NCBI GenBank assembly: GCA_963556145.1
Contig: OY744472.1
Coordinates: forward strand, 2,790,001 to 2,854,000
Direction of reading: 5' to 3'
DNA from: Hygrocybe punicea
Lineage: Eukaryota; Basidiomycota; Agaricomycetes; Agaricales; Hygrophoraceae
DNA length: 64,000 nt
Shown here: positions 1-11,441 of the stretch, one piece after another
Layout of the letters: every line of letters starts with the position of its first letter
How positions within the stretch are numbered: position 1 is the first letter of the stretch
The notes under the pieces: generated by a model
Database searches by the model: none
What the model saw: the letters and a program-made list of their open reading frames with translations, nothing else
What the model was told of the DNA's origin: nothing
Translations under genes and position numbers: made by a program

Positions 1-401
1 CGAACGGCCGCCCCAGGGCAGAAAGTAAAATCGTACGAAGGGACTGCAAATGCGGCCTGAACACGCGCATTTCCACCCCAAGCATTCATGCTCACCGAGA
101 GAAGGTCCAGATGTCGGGAGTGACCTGTATTGGGGAACATATCAGCTGGTCAGCGCTCTCGCCCTTGAACGGGACGAAACCTGACTACTTCACCTGACGG
201 ATGACAAGGTCGGAAGACATTGTTATTCGAGGGAAATATTTAGTCGATGAAGCTTCAGTGAAGGCCTGAAATACGAACGGTTGAACGAACCCCGGGGGGT
301 CTTATTCATCCACCTCACTAAACATGGCTCGGCCATTGTAACGCCGAGCGGATATTGATCATAACTTCGGCCTCACGTGACAACTCTCGCGACTCGCCAC
401 A
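1..401. other. Intergenic region upstream of MLH1
   Basis: No supported coding region is seen on either strand. The stretch should include the promoter and 5' UTR of the MLH1 gene that starts at 402. No clear TATA box or other named element stands out. Confidence 0.5.
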
Positions 402-3349
402 ATGACTGCGACGCGGCAGTCCAGGTCTTCTTCTCCGAATTTGCGTGCAGATCCCCTCCCCATTCGTCGTCTCCAGGAATCGCTCATTAATCGGATTGCT
501 GCAGGAGAAGTAGGTTGATTGCGCCTTACACGACGTTACTCACCAGTCCCTCAGATCATACACCGACCCGCATCCGCCCTGAAGGAGCTTCTCGAGAATA
601 GCCTCGATGCTCATTCGACCTCAATCCGTGTCACGGTTAAAGATGGTGGAATGAAGCTTTTGCAAATACAAGACAATGGTTGTGGCATTCTCGTAAAGCC
701 CATCATCATCAAATTTGAGTGTGAGTACGATGTGGACTGATGGAAATTGCATAGAAAGCAGACTTGCCAATCCTGGCGGAACGCTTCACCACGTCTAAGC
801 TCTCGAAATTTTCGGACCTGTCGCGCCTGACGACGTACGGCTTTCGCGGGGAGGCATTGGCGTCCGTGTCACATGTCGCGCATCTTACAGTTGTTACAAA
901 GACCAAGAAGGATACTTGCGCCTGGAAGTATGTCACACTTTCCTCCTGGTTCCATTCAGCGTCTTACAGTAGTGGCAAATCAGGGCTTGTTATGCTGATG
1001 GGTCCTTAGTGGCGGCTAAACCGGGACAGACCGCCGATCCCAAGCCGTGTGCTGGGAATGACGGCACAATAATTAGTGTATCGATATTCCCTATTCTGAG
1101 AATATTAATACTGAAACGCGGTTAGATCGAGGACTTATTCTACAATACTCCAACCCGTCTCTCTGCGCTCCGCGGATCGTCAGAGGAATACTCGCGTATT
1201 CTTGACGTCCTCACGAAATACGCTGTGCACAATCCTAGCATATCCTTTGTATGCAAGAAGGTATCCATCCGATCTTTGTTCTTTTATCAAGTACGGCTAA
1301 TCAAAGGGTATTAGGCAGGATCCTCCTCCCCGGATTTATCGACACCTTCGTCGTCGTCAACTCCTCAAGCCATCCGCCTGTTGTATGGACACTCAATAGC
1401 AAAAGATTTGTTGTCGGTGACGCTCTCGTCCGCAGACAAGTCCACACAGATGGAAACGGACAATAGCAAAAATAAAAATGGAGATGACAATGACGACGAC
1501 GACCCCGAATCATGGACCGCAGAAGCGCACTTCACAAATGTGAACTATCACGCTAAGAGGATGGTTTTTCTGCTATTCATCAACCGTGCGTCTTGAGCCG
1601 TTTGAACATCATTGTCGTTGATTTATTCGGGAGACCAGATCGCTTGGTGGATTCTTCACGGATGAAGCGGGCATTAGAAGCAGCGTACAGCGGTATCCTT
1701 CCCAAGGGAGCTTCACCCTTCGTTTATTTGAGGTTTGTTTGTTGTTCCTTACGATTGCGGAGAACTGACTGATGGTTGACTAACATAGTTTACACATTGA
1801 TCCTCGCTCAGTTGACGTCAATGTCCACCCCACAAAGCGAGAAGTTCACTTTCTGAACGAAGACGCCATCATCGAGCGCATATCAGACGCATTACAGGGT
1901 GCTCTTGTTGGGCAGAGTCAATCAAAGGTGTTTGAGTATCAAGTAAGCGCATATTACCGATATTATCCTGAATTCAGAGTGGAAGAGACTTGTCCTGATG
2001 GCGTTTGTTAGACATTGTTGACAGGTGGTGTCGAAAAACCGGCGGAAATATCCAAAAAACGGAAAGGGAAGGAGAGGGCAACCCAGGAGGAGGAGGAAGA
2101 GGAAGGCAGTCCAGCCACTCCTTCTGGAGGTACCCATGCATGTCACTCGCTCCTAAACTGGTCTGAATTTATTATCTCGACTACTAGTTAGCGATCCCAA
2201 GAAGAAGATCCTTTCTCAACACAAGGTTCGAACAAACCTCAAGGAACGCACGCTGGATTCCATGTTTCCTGTCGCAAACCCTGCCCACATCGATGACCAC
2301 CATATCACTTTGGAACCTACCCAGAGCCAGAGCAAATCACGAGAAATCAAAGAATCTGAATGTTATCTGTCGTCCGTGAGGGGTTTGAGGCAGGCTGTTC
2401 TCAAAGGGAAACATCATTGTGAGTATCATTTTTCAAACAACGAAAAATATAGGGTCTGTTGCCAACCCTTTACAGCTCTGTCCGAAATTCTGGAAATGCA
2501 TACATTCGTCGGGATCGTAGATCTTGATCGCTGTTTGTCCCTAATCCAACACTCGACTAAACTGTATCTTGTCAACCATGGTGCACTTGCGTGAGTTCAT
2601 TGTGTTGTGGAGCCAACTTGATACTTACCTGACTCTTCCATAGCGAGGAGCTGTTCTACCAACTAGGTGTGCGTCAATTTGGCGATTTCAGCCGACTCAA
2701 GCTTGAACCTCCGCCTCCCCTGCGGTCGGTCGTCAAGCTCGCTGTGGACGCCGAAGAAGGAACAAAACACAGTACTCTAAGCAAAGCAGAGATTGTTGAC
2801 GTATGCACTACGTCGTTTTTGTTTTTTGTTTTCAAGTAGCATTCACCAGTTAATTTGAAGGTCATCGTGGAAACATTAATGGCACGACGGGAAATGCTCG
2901 TTGAATATTTTTCACTCGACATTTCAATGGATGGGATGGTCAAGAGCCTTCCGAATCTGTTGCGTGGTTACACCCCGAACCTCGACAAATTGCCATGTTT
3001 TCTTATGCGGCTCGGGCCACAGGTGAGATTAGATAAAAGAAGCCAAGAAAAAAACTCAGCCCATTCTAATCGTTGTTCATATTAGGTTGACTGGATGTCA
3101 GAGGTGGAATGTTTTGAGTCGTTCCTGCGTGAGCTGGCTTACTTTTATATCCCCGGACCATGCCCGTCAACCGGCAAACCACTAACCGACGAAGAAAACG
3201 CGCAAGAAAGTTCAGAAAGATGGCAGGTAGAACACGTCTTGTTTCCAGCTATGCGACGATATCTTGTGCCACCAAACGCATTGCTTGACCGCGATGTTGT
3301 GCAAGTTGCAAGCTTACCGGATCTTTATCGAGTTTTTGAGCGGTGCTAG
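402..3349 (+). CDS. MLH1: DNA mismatch repair protein MLH1 (MutL homologue)
   Basis: MLH1 is the common subunit of the eukaryotic MutL heterodimers (with PMS1/PMS2 or MLH3) that act after MutS in nuclear mismatch repair and in meiotic crossing-over. Fourteen exons are read: 402-509, 555-692, 755-927, 984-1077, 1126-1260, 1315-1585, 1639-1732, 1789-1942, 2012-2129, 2188-2418, 2476-2590, 2644-2800, 2861-3022 and 3086-3349. They sum to 2214 nt, giving 737 aa (human 756 aa). The GHKL ATPase motifs are visible: NRIAAGE, the DNGCGI Mg/ATP loop, RFTTSKL and YGFRGEAL. The transducer region has FINH and [13 protein letters not shown]. An acidic linker (a run of Glu around exon 9) leads to the Mlh1 C-terminal domain. 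The protein ends in FERC, the invariant C-terminus of eukaryotic MLH1 that contributes to the endonuclease site of its partner. The start is the only ATG in frame before the first ATPase motif. Its 3' end faces the Tao3-like gene about 100 bp away. Confidence 0.97.
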
Positions 3350-3456
3350 AGCCCGCGACGTTATTACCTGAAGAACTATTCTAATTTAGCCACAGTGGAA
3401 GAATGGAATGTGATATTACAATATGCAAATGCGTGCGAGATCAACGTTGACGAATA

Positions 3457-6400
3457 TTAATGTAAGTATGAGCTATTGGGAGCAGCGTGATATACAGAAG
3501 GTGAATCGAAAATGAAGACATCCAACTCAGAATCAGTGTCCGAATCTTCATCCGAATCATCTGAAGTAGGACCACCTCCTACTCTGAAAACATCCAGGAA
3601 GGGGGTTGGGGGAACATCCGTCACGATGTCCGACGAGGTGGACTTAGCGAGGATTGCAGCCACCCGAGCCTCTAGTTGTTGGCTAGGCATTGGCATCGGG
3701 ATCTCAATCCTGGACGGCTCATCTTCTTGGAAAAAGGTGGTAAGTTCGTGGAGATTCTGCACCAAATCCCCCAAATCTTCTTCAAGCGGACCTGAAATCC
3801 CCACAGTTTCTGGCTCAAAGTCAATTCGCGAAGGTCTCGAGGACATCTTGCAAGTATCAAATACGGCCATCACGTTGCATCGGCAGATCTCGCGAAGAGC
3901 ATCTAGTCGCGGAACGCACCACCCAGATTCCTCCGGCAGTCCAAACACATCCGCCACAGAATCAACGATTTTGGCAGATGATCGAACATGCATGCTCATA
4001 CGGAGGACATGTTTGGCGGACGGGCCTCCGGAAATTGTAATTGGTTCTTCGAGAACCTCGAGTGCTTGCGAGGCAAGGTCTGTCTCGAGCAATCGCAGCA
4101 ACGGCATCAAGAGCTCCGATCCCAATAGGCCAGCGGGGTTTCTGATCTCCTTCTGCTGAAATAGAACTTTGAGGATCTGCATAGATTGCACTCGCAGCCA
4201 ACGATCGCGATTGAGCACCAGTCCGAGAAGTAGCGTGACAACTTCAGTCCAGTGGTCAACGCCATAATGTTCCCGGAGGCTGGCTACCGATTGCCGAAGA
4301 AAATCGTCCTTGGTTCTAAAACGGTTCTTCGCGAAGGAGGTCATAATTCTATGGATGCTTTCTCGACCTTCTTGCTGGGCCAATCGACCGATGTTCATAG
4401 CGAATTCTTGTAGGGACCCGTCTTGGGATTCGCTGTTCATGGCGTGGAGACACCATGGTAACGAGGCTGTAAAGAGATCTCGGACCCGACCCTCCGAAAC
4501 GTCTATCAGCCGAGCATCGTCGAACTTGGCTAATGTTTTCAAGATTTTCATGGTGTTCTTAACTGTCGAAGATGAACGCAGTCCAGTTAGCAGCGAAGAT
4601 TGTAGTGATACAGAGCCCATCCAATCCGGGGGACGATGCAGAAGCAGGAGGTCGGCAGTATCAGGATCATCGAGATCAATTCGTGTGACCAAAGCGTCAA
4701 GAAGCAACAAAATCTGACCAAACTCCGCCTCGACCGTGGTCGCGAGACCTGCAACTGCACACCAAAACATCTGAGGTGAAAGAGACATGTCAAAATCATC
4801 AGACTCTGCCAACGACGTCAACGTCAAGGCGATTTCCGATGTGAATGACTGTATGTTTGCGATCGGTGCTGCAATAGTATTTGATAAACGACCCAGTAGT
4901 AAAGCCAGATCGGCTTTCGTAACACGCGGCATCAGAGCCCGAAAAATCTGCAAGGAACGGAAAGCAGTCGCTCGAATGGAACATGCTGTCCCCCAAGTCA
5001 GAGCTAGTGATCCCCACTCCTTGGCCAACTTTGGCGCCAGAGGTCCAAGGAAGTTCAAGACTTGTGTGCAGAGCCATTTCATCTTGGGCTCGGACTGCAC
5101 ACTTATCTCGTCCTCCTTCCAGAGCATCGAAACTGAATCTTGTTCGAGCTTGGCGAGCGCGGACTTCATTGCCGAACGACTGGGATGATCGGCACGATTG
5201 GGAAGTTCGTCGTACCCTGGAACCCATGAGCGCAACAACTGGAAAAGCATACGTCGAGCCTGCTGTCGAACAAAAGGAATGCGATGATCGAGGTGAAGAA
5301 ATATCGCGTGAAGTAGGATGGGCAAGTGAGTTTGTTGTTCCCACTGCCGGTTCAGGGCGGCATCGGCTAAAAACAGTAAGGCGAATTGAGCAGCACTCAA
5401 CGCAAGTCGAGGTTGCTCCGCGAAGAGATCGTCCAGATCTGACCAGAGTTCCATATCGTCGGCGTCAGGAAAAGCCAATTTGTGATCGATGGTCGGCAGC
5501 ATTCGAGCAGGTTCGACGACGCTACATAATTCTTCGAAAATCTGCTTTCCTACCGTGGTTTCACACAGACAGGCGACAACATTTGCAGCACAGCTTATAA
5601 AAACTGTGCTTCCAACCTTGTGCGATTGTTCGAGTAAGAATCTTACAGTTGCGTGTCCGTTCGAGTGATGTGGGGGCTCGACTAACCGATTCCAAAGAGC
5701 AGAGATTTGTTCAGAATGACTCTGACCGAAACGTAACGTCAGCGCGACCAGGTGATACACAGCCGAAAGTCCCTCCCGTGACAAACAAGTTTTATTCTCC
5801 GTCATCAGTTCGATATTGGGAATCCACAACTCCAGACTCTGCAGTAGCAGAAGCGTTGTTCGGGCTCCTATGTCGTGAATATGCTGTAACCAATATGAGA
5901 ATCGCGAAAGAATTTCACTGGCTTGCAGGGGATGTTCTCCAGCGAGGAAGTCAGATATGAGGCGGTGTGCATGGAGATATGTGCTTGGGGCTAGACTCCC
6001 AATGGTTGTTTCAAACTGAGACATGGACAGAATGCCAGACGACTGTTCATGGATGGCTTCGAGTATGTTGAAAGCAAGACGGCGTACGTCAAGAAGAGGA
6101 TGACAAAGGTTTGAAAGCCCTAGACATACGACCTGATTGAAGCTGAACTGGTGTTCTTCAGTGTTGCAGATGATGTCCGAAATCAGCTCGAAAAATCGAC
6201 CACTAGTGCTGTCGAGGTCCTTTGATGTCACCACTGCTCGGATCAAGGACTCGCCCAACAAACTTGGATTGTTTGCGTTGGCAGTTAGCAGCGATCTTAG
6301 AGCTTTTCTGCAAATATTCATGAAACGGGCGTATTCGTTGTAGGGACTGAATACTCACTTGCCATGATTTTGAATATGAACCTGGGAGGATGATAATATT

Positions 6401-9400
6401 GCACTCCAACGTTCCAATGTCAAGGATGTGCCAAGAGATTTAGAGTACTCAGGGGCGGATCGGTCCGTCGGAGAACTTGAAGGTAAGTGAGGAGGGTAAA
6501 ATGCCCTCAGCTATTTTTGATTTTGATTATTTTTGAGAAGGGTGATTTAAAGAAATATGGGTATACACTTACACAGAGAGAGGCCATAGCACCGATGGCA
6601 GCATTCGATAATAATACCGTCTCCTGCGTGAAACGCTCAATTGTGTGAGGTTCTGCACGAGGGTCAGTCGCAGCGGCTGCTGCAGTCCTTTGCAACAGTG
6701 TAAATCTCTGTTTGACGGCGTCTGACTGCGGGCCCAATTGACACCATTCCTCGCATAACCTATACAAAGTGAGGTGCATATTGGGAGGAATGAAACGGTC
6801 GGAGTCTTTTACGGTGCGAAGGCCATCAAAGAGGTGTTCGACCGTGCCACAGAAGTAGTGGCGTAGTCGCTGGAGTGTGAAATTATCCCGCATCTCGGGA
6901 GTCGTGAGGAATGCCTGTGTGTTGCGGACAAATTTCAGAACATTCGTTAGTGCTGCTTGTCTGCCCGCAGACCGCTGGTTTTGGAGAAACTGTGAAGTAA
7001 TATAATAGATACGTGCCACTCCGGAATGAAGACGTTCCTGACGACGAGAACGTTCAACTACGTTTTTGGACTTCGATTCATCGTGAATTTGTCGCGCCGC
7101 TAGAGAATTCAAATTCTGTTCAACGATTTGAGACGATCCCAGTTTGAATCTCGATTCGTCATAGAATTGGCGAGCGGCAAGAAGACTAAGATCTTCTAAG
7201 AGTTGCGGGTATGCAGCCGACGGAAATGAGCTGACGCAAAGCACAGCTGCCTCTCGAAAGCAGGTGTATTCGGAATCAAGGAATGGAGTAAGATATCTAA
7301 ACAGGCCCCGAGTAGTCGTCAACCGCTCGCGTTCGAAATTTGTATCTGATGGAGCACGCGTATGTTCTCGACCTATTTGGGTGAAGGCTGGCCGGGACTC
7401 CGACAACGTGGCGGTAGAACAGAGGATCTTGACCCACATGTGCCATTGATCTACAAGGTGCATGTTTTCTTGTACTTGCTTGAGACCGTCTTTATCTGCC
7501 AACTGAGGACGAGCAGGGAGGCCTACGGGAGCTCGGCTGCTCAAACCTGCTATATGCGAGATGAGGGGATGATATCGCGAAACAGCCGCAACCAGAGCTT
7601 CTCTGAAAGGTACCAAGGTATATGTTCGGTGGTCCATGGAAAATTGCAAGAACAAGGGAAAGGCCAATTGCCAAAGCCTGCGATCCTTGTCATTCTTGCT
7701 ATCGGCCATTCGGAGAGCGATATCTTCCCGAGTCGACCGCCGCCATTGTTCGAGGCGACTGAGCTCCAGTTTATCGAGAAGTTCATCGTAACCGTAGAGG
7801 TATGGTTTATCAAGTCCTTTGCCCTTAAGCAAATCGACAAAATGTATGGGCGTATTTTGAGCATCGCTCTGAGAGGGTGGTTCAACGGAAGTGTGGGCAA
7901 CTAGTAGACTCAACATGCGAACAATCTTCACTCCGGCAGCGTGAATATCCCAGACTTGGTATGAAAGTAGGAATAGAGCGCCAGCTTCTATCTCGGTTAT
8001 TCTGGAGGCAATCATCGCCTTGTCAGGTTCGACCAAAGTTTGCTTGGGCTGGGCGAGAATATTGCGGATCCAACCATCGACGATATTGACCCAGAGGTTA
8101 AGAAGCTGCGGGTATTCCGGAAGGAACTTCACACCCGAAGTGTCGCGCATCATGCGAACAGGATTGAAGATGAAGGAAGTCAACCTGGATAGTAAATTCA
8201 ATGCATGCTGAGGATCCGTCAAAATTCGCTGTAATGCGGCGCACGCCGCTTCGCCCACGGACGGCTCGACGTGAATGACACCTCGGATGAGCATGTCAAT
8301 TGCATCACCAAAGGGAACCGTTGGATGTAGACAACGTGGCCAAGCCTGAAAGCACGCTCGAAGCATACTGATCTGCACCATCATGTTATTGGGATACGCC
8401 ACAGTGCCTCCTGGGTGTTGACGGACAACAAAATTATGTCGCTCCTCGTATGAAATGTTGGACCGCGGATAAGACCATTGATCGTCTGTAATTAACATTG
8501 AGCCAACGGAATTTGCACATGCGATAGCGATGACGCCCAAAGTAGAACCACACCGATCGAAAAATTGCTGCATGCCGGGTTTGGATAAAAACGACAGAGG
8601 CACAAAACCAGATGAAGAAGGGTAGTCCTCTCTTGAAGGGACGACACTAAAATCAGTACAGGAGGGCCACGTCGGTGACATTTCTTCCTTCTCGATTAGG
8701 TGTAAAGACAACAAGATAGCCTCTATCGCTATAGTGGTTCTCTCTGCGGCAATGGGAATCGTGTGTGTTGACTGTGGAGCATTAATCATGGATTCCTGCA
8801 TCAGGTCCAAACAGAGGTCCCGCCCATATTCCAGGTGCCGCGAGAGAACAAAATGAATAATGTAGATGAATGGCTGGAGTTGATCATCATTAGGGAAGAT
8901 GGATGTGCGATTCGGAGGGAAGAAATGCTTGAGCAATGATTCTAGTTTGGCGATTGCCGTTGTTGCGGGCTCCTGGCACCGATACAAGTATGTCCAGATC
9001 AACCGCATCATCCCATTCATGACAGGTATTCGAAATGGCTTTTCCTAGAGAATGTTAGAAAGTATTCAAGTAGAGAAAGGAAGGTCATGCCTTCAACTTG
9101 GAGAGTCCCGCTTCAAACGCAGCACTCCAATGTTTCAAAAAAACCTGATGGGGGGCTACGCAGAGACTCGTGATAAGGAGTGGATATGCCACATGCCAGT
9201 AACGCGGTTTCGTCATCATTTCTTTCGCCTTGGGATAAATAACCTCGATTGCCTTGGCCCACTGAGGGTGGTTGACTTCGGCTTGAGCGGTCTAAAGAGT
9301 GGAAGAATGGACTACAGGTTTTTGGAGAAATACAGTACTCACCTTGCCGATCGGGTGCAGAAGGTGGAGAAGAGTCTCGGAAAAGGTAGTTTTCAGACGA

Positions 9401-11120
9401 AGGCCATGCGCATTGCCGAACGATTTTGAGAGAGACTCTAGAAACTCTGCACCTTCCTCAAATGCCTCAGGAGGCCAAACCTTGATCTGTATGTGCTTTA
9501 GTCCCTTCACGAGATTTTCGTACTTCATGTCGAGGTCTTTTGGCACTTGACCTGATGCAACAGGGCCAAGTTCACCTAAGAAACGGTCGGTAACGCTTAC
9601 GAAACTGTCACAGAAAGGCCTGAATCCGGCAAACTCCTCGAAATAAAAGAACGGTCTTACCGGACATTGGCGATCAAACCCAGTAACGTCGCATAGAGCT
9701 CAGCATTGGTACGGTGATTTGCAGATTGCGCAAGTAGGTTGAGATCTGGCCTCCTAAATTGCTCAAAAGTTGTTTCTTCGAGGCTATACCCTAACACCTC
9801 TCCCAGCGCGTCCTTGGATATCGGTTGCAAGACTGCTATCAGGGCACGACACATGATGTATATTGAAGCTAGAGATTTTCGCTCGTTCAGAAGACTTGGG
9901 ATGTCGTATGTCCTCAGGCTGCGCTGAAATCCCGGGGAATGAGCTGTATGGTGTCTGATAATATCCATTCCTACGGTCTCGTTTTGGCTCCGCCTCCAAC
10001 GCATGACGGAGTCAACTACCGGCTTGGTGTATTTCTGCGCTATTTTGCTGAGCGACTGTAGAAACTCGTCAAATTTTGGGTCAACAGCTGGACCCATGAA
10101 ATTGGGAAGGAGAGGATCTTGATCCTTGAATAAGAATGAATAAGAAAAGTCGATAATAAGGGTTGGAGAAATCAGACATACGAGACCATGCCGCAGGAAG
10201 GCATCTATCTTAAGTTCAGCGGACGCTGCAAATCGAATAAATACTGCATGAAGGGCGTAGTCGGAAGGTGTCTTTGGATCCATTACAATTTTATCCTCCT
10301 CAAAATCTGACATTGGGGGGGTGTCGGTTCGCTGTAAGTTGTTTCCAAATGAATTTGGAACGCGGGGCACAGGAGGTGGTGAAGATGTGTATGGGTATCC
10401 AGGACTATGATCGCTCCCCGCATCTGAATGGTGGAATATCGAACCAGTGTGAGAGTGCTGAGACTTTGAATATGAGTGGTTCTTGGCCTTGGCCGAAGAA
10501 CCCGCTTTTGCAAACCTCGCTTCGCTGGAGCTTCCTGGAGTCGGCGGCCGTGGGTATGGAGGGCTTGCGTTCGCCGGTGTAGGTCGACTACCTGGCATTC
10601 CATGGTTGAGCGAAGACGCTGATCGATTGAAGGAATTTTTAAGAATTGAGTTGGTCTGATGATCGATCTGCGGAACTGGTGGGGCGTCGTTGCTTTTGTG
10701 GCTCTTGAACGCGTTGCGAATCGATGCGAAGGAGTTCTTCTTTGTGACTGGTGATGGACTAGCAATAGAGGATTGGGATGAATGAGCGAACGGGGTGCCA
10801 GATTTCGTAGTAGCGAACCGCGTCGAAATAGAATGGGTCGAGTCGTTGGATGTTACGGAGTCGCTACGGTTGTGAGAAAAGAAGCTTCTCTCAGCTCGTT
10901 CGGTAAAGCCAAAGGATGTCGTCGCGATTGGTGAGTCTTGACCAGATCCAGATCCTATGCCGAAGCCGAACGCTTGTCCAGCGGAGCGGCCAAAAGGAAT
11001 GGGGGTAGCGCTATATTCCTCATCATCGAAATCTGAGGAATGTTGGGGATCAATGAAATGCTTGCGGCAAAAATGCAAAATTATCGTACCGGGAATTGTA
11101 ATTTGCATTCCTTCCGACAT
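3457..11120 (-). CDS. TAO3: Tao3/Mor2/Furry-family cell morphogenesis protein
   Basis: This is a giant helical-repeat scaffold of the NDR-kinase/RAM-MOR polarity network (yeast Tao3/Pag1, fission yeast Mor2, animal Furry), which acts at sites of polarised growth and septation. Six exons are read on the minus strand: 11120-9661, 9604-9343, 9291-9091, 9044-6573, 6510-6359 and 6307-3457. They total 7398 nt, giving 2465 aa (yeast Tao3 2376). Residues about 20-290 are Ser/Pro-rich and look disordered. The conserved N-terminal domain follows (FIRFAASAELKIDAFL, then DEFLQSLSKIAQKYTKPVVD and VMRWRRSQNE). The long central and C-terminal alpha-helical region contains the LERWS and KKALRSLL segments that join exons 5 and 6. 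The C-terminus is acidic (DSDEDSDTDSE). Intron 3 (9045-9090) is only 46 nt and has a GC donor. The 954-aa frame at 3457-6321 is one exon of this gene, not a separate gene. Confidence 0.93.
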
Positions 11121-11441
11121 TTTCAGCCGCAGAAACAGATCGAAAATCAGTCACTAAGTAGCTTGGGGAACTTCCAAGTTCAGGCCTAATGAGTAGGCAC
11201 GTGGGTGCTTGGATACTGCCCGGTCCGACTCGGCGCGGCTACGGATAAAAAACGGTCGCCACTATTTAGTAAGCCGTGGGGTTGAGTATGCACGTGATCG
11301 CGACGCGTCCTGAAAAAGGGGAATTCACACGGAAAAGGTCAACTGTTTTCTCAACTTTTCTTGTGGTCGACCAACTGGATCGTCCGTCTGTTCCACTTGG
11401 TCCCGACGTTGAATACGCGACGGCCAGCCACTGCTTTCTTG
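11121..11441. promoter_or_regulatory. Divergent intergenic promoter region (Tao3-like / RING-RRM)
   Basis: The 321 bp between the start of the minus-strand Tao3-like gene and the start of the plus-strand RING-RRM gene must hold both promoters. No coding region is supported. The two short reading frames here are antisense or 5' extensions of the neighbouring genes. No named motif is claimed. Confidence 0.5.

Noticed and set aside
3512..5960. Several plus-strand frames (215, 135, 133, 205, 103 aa)
   Set aside because: Antisense shadows of the large Tao3-like exon.
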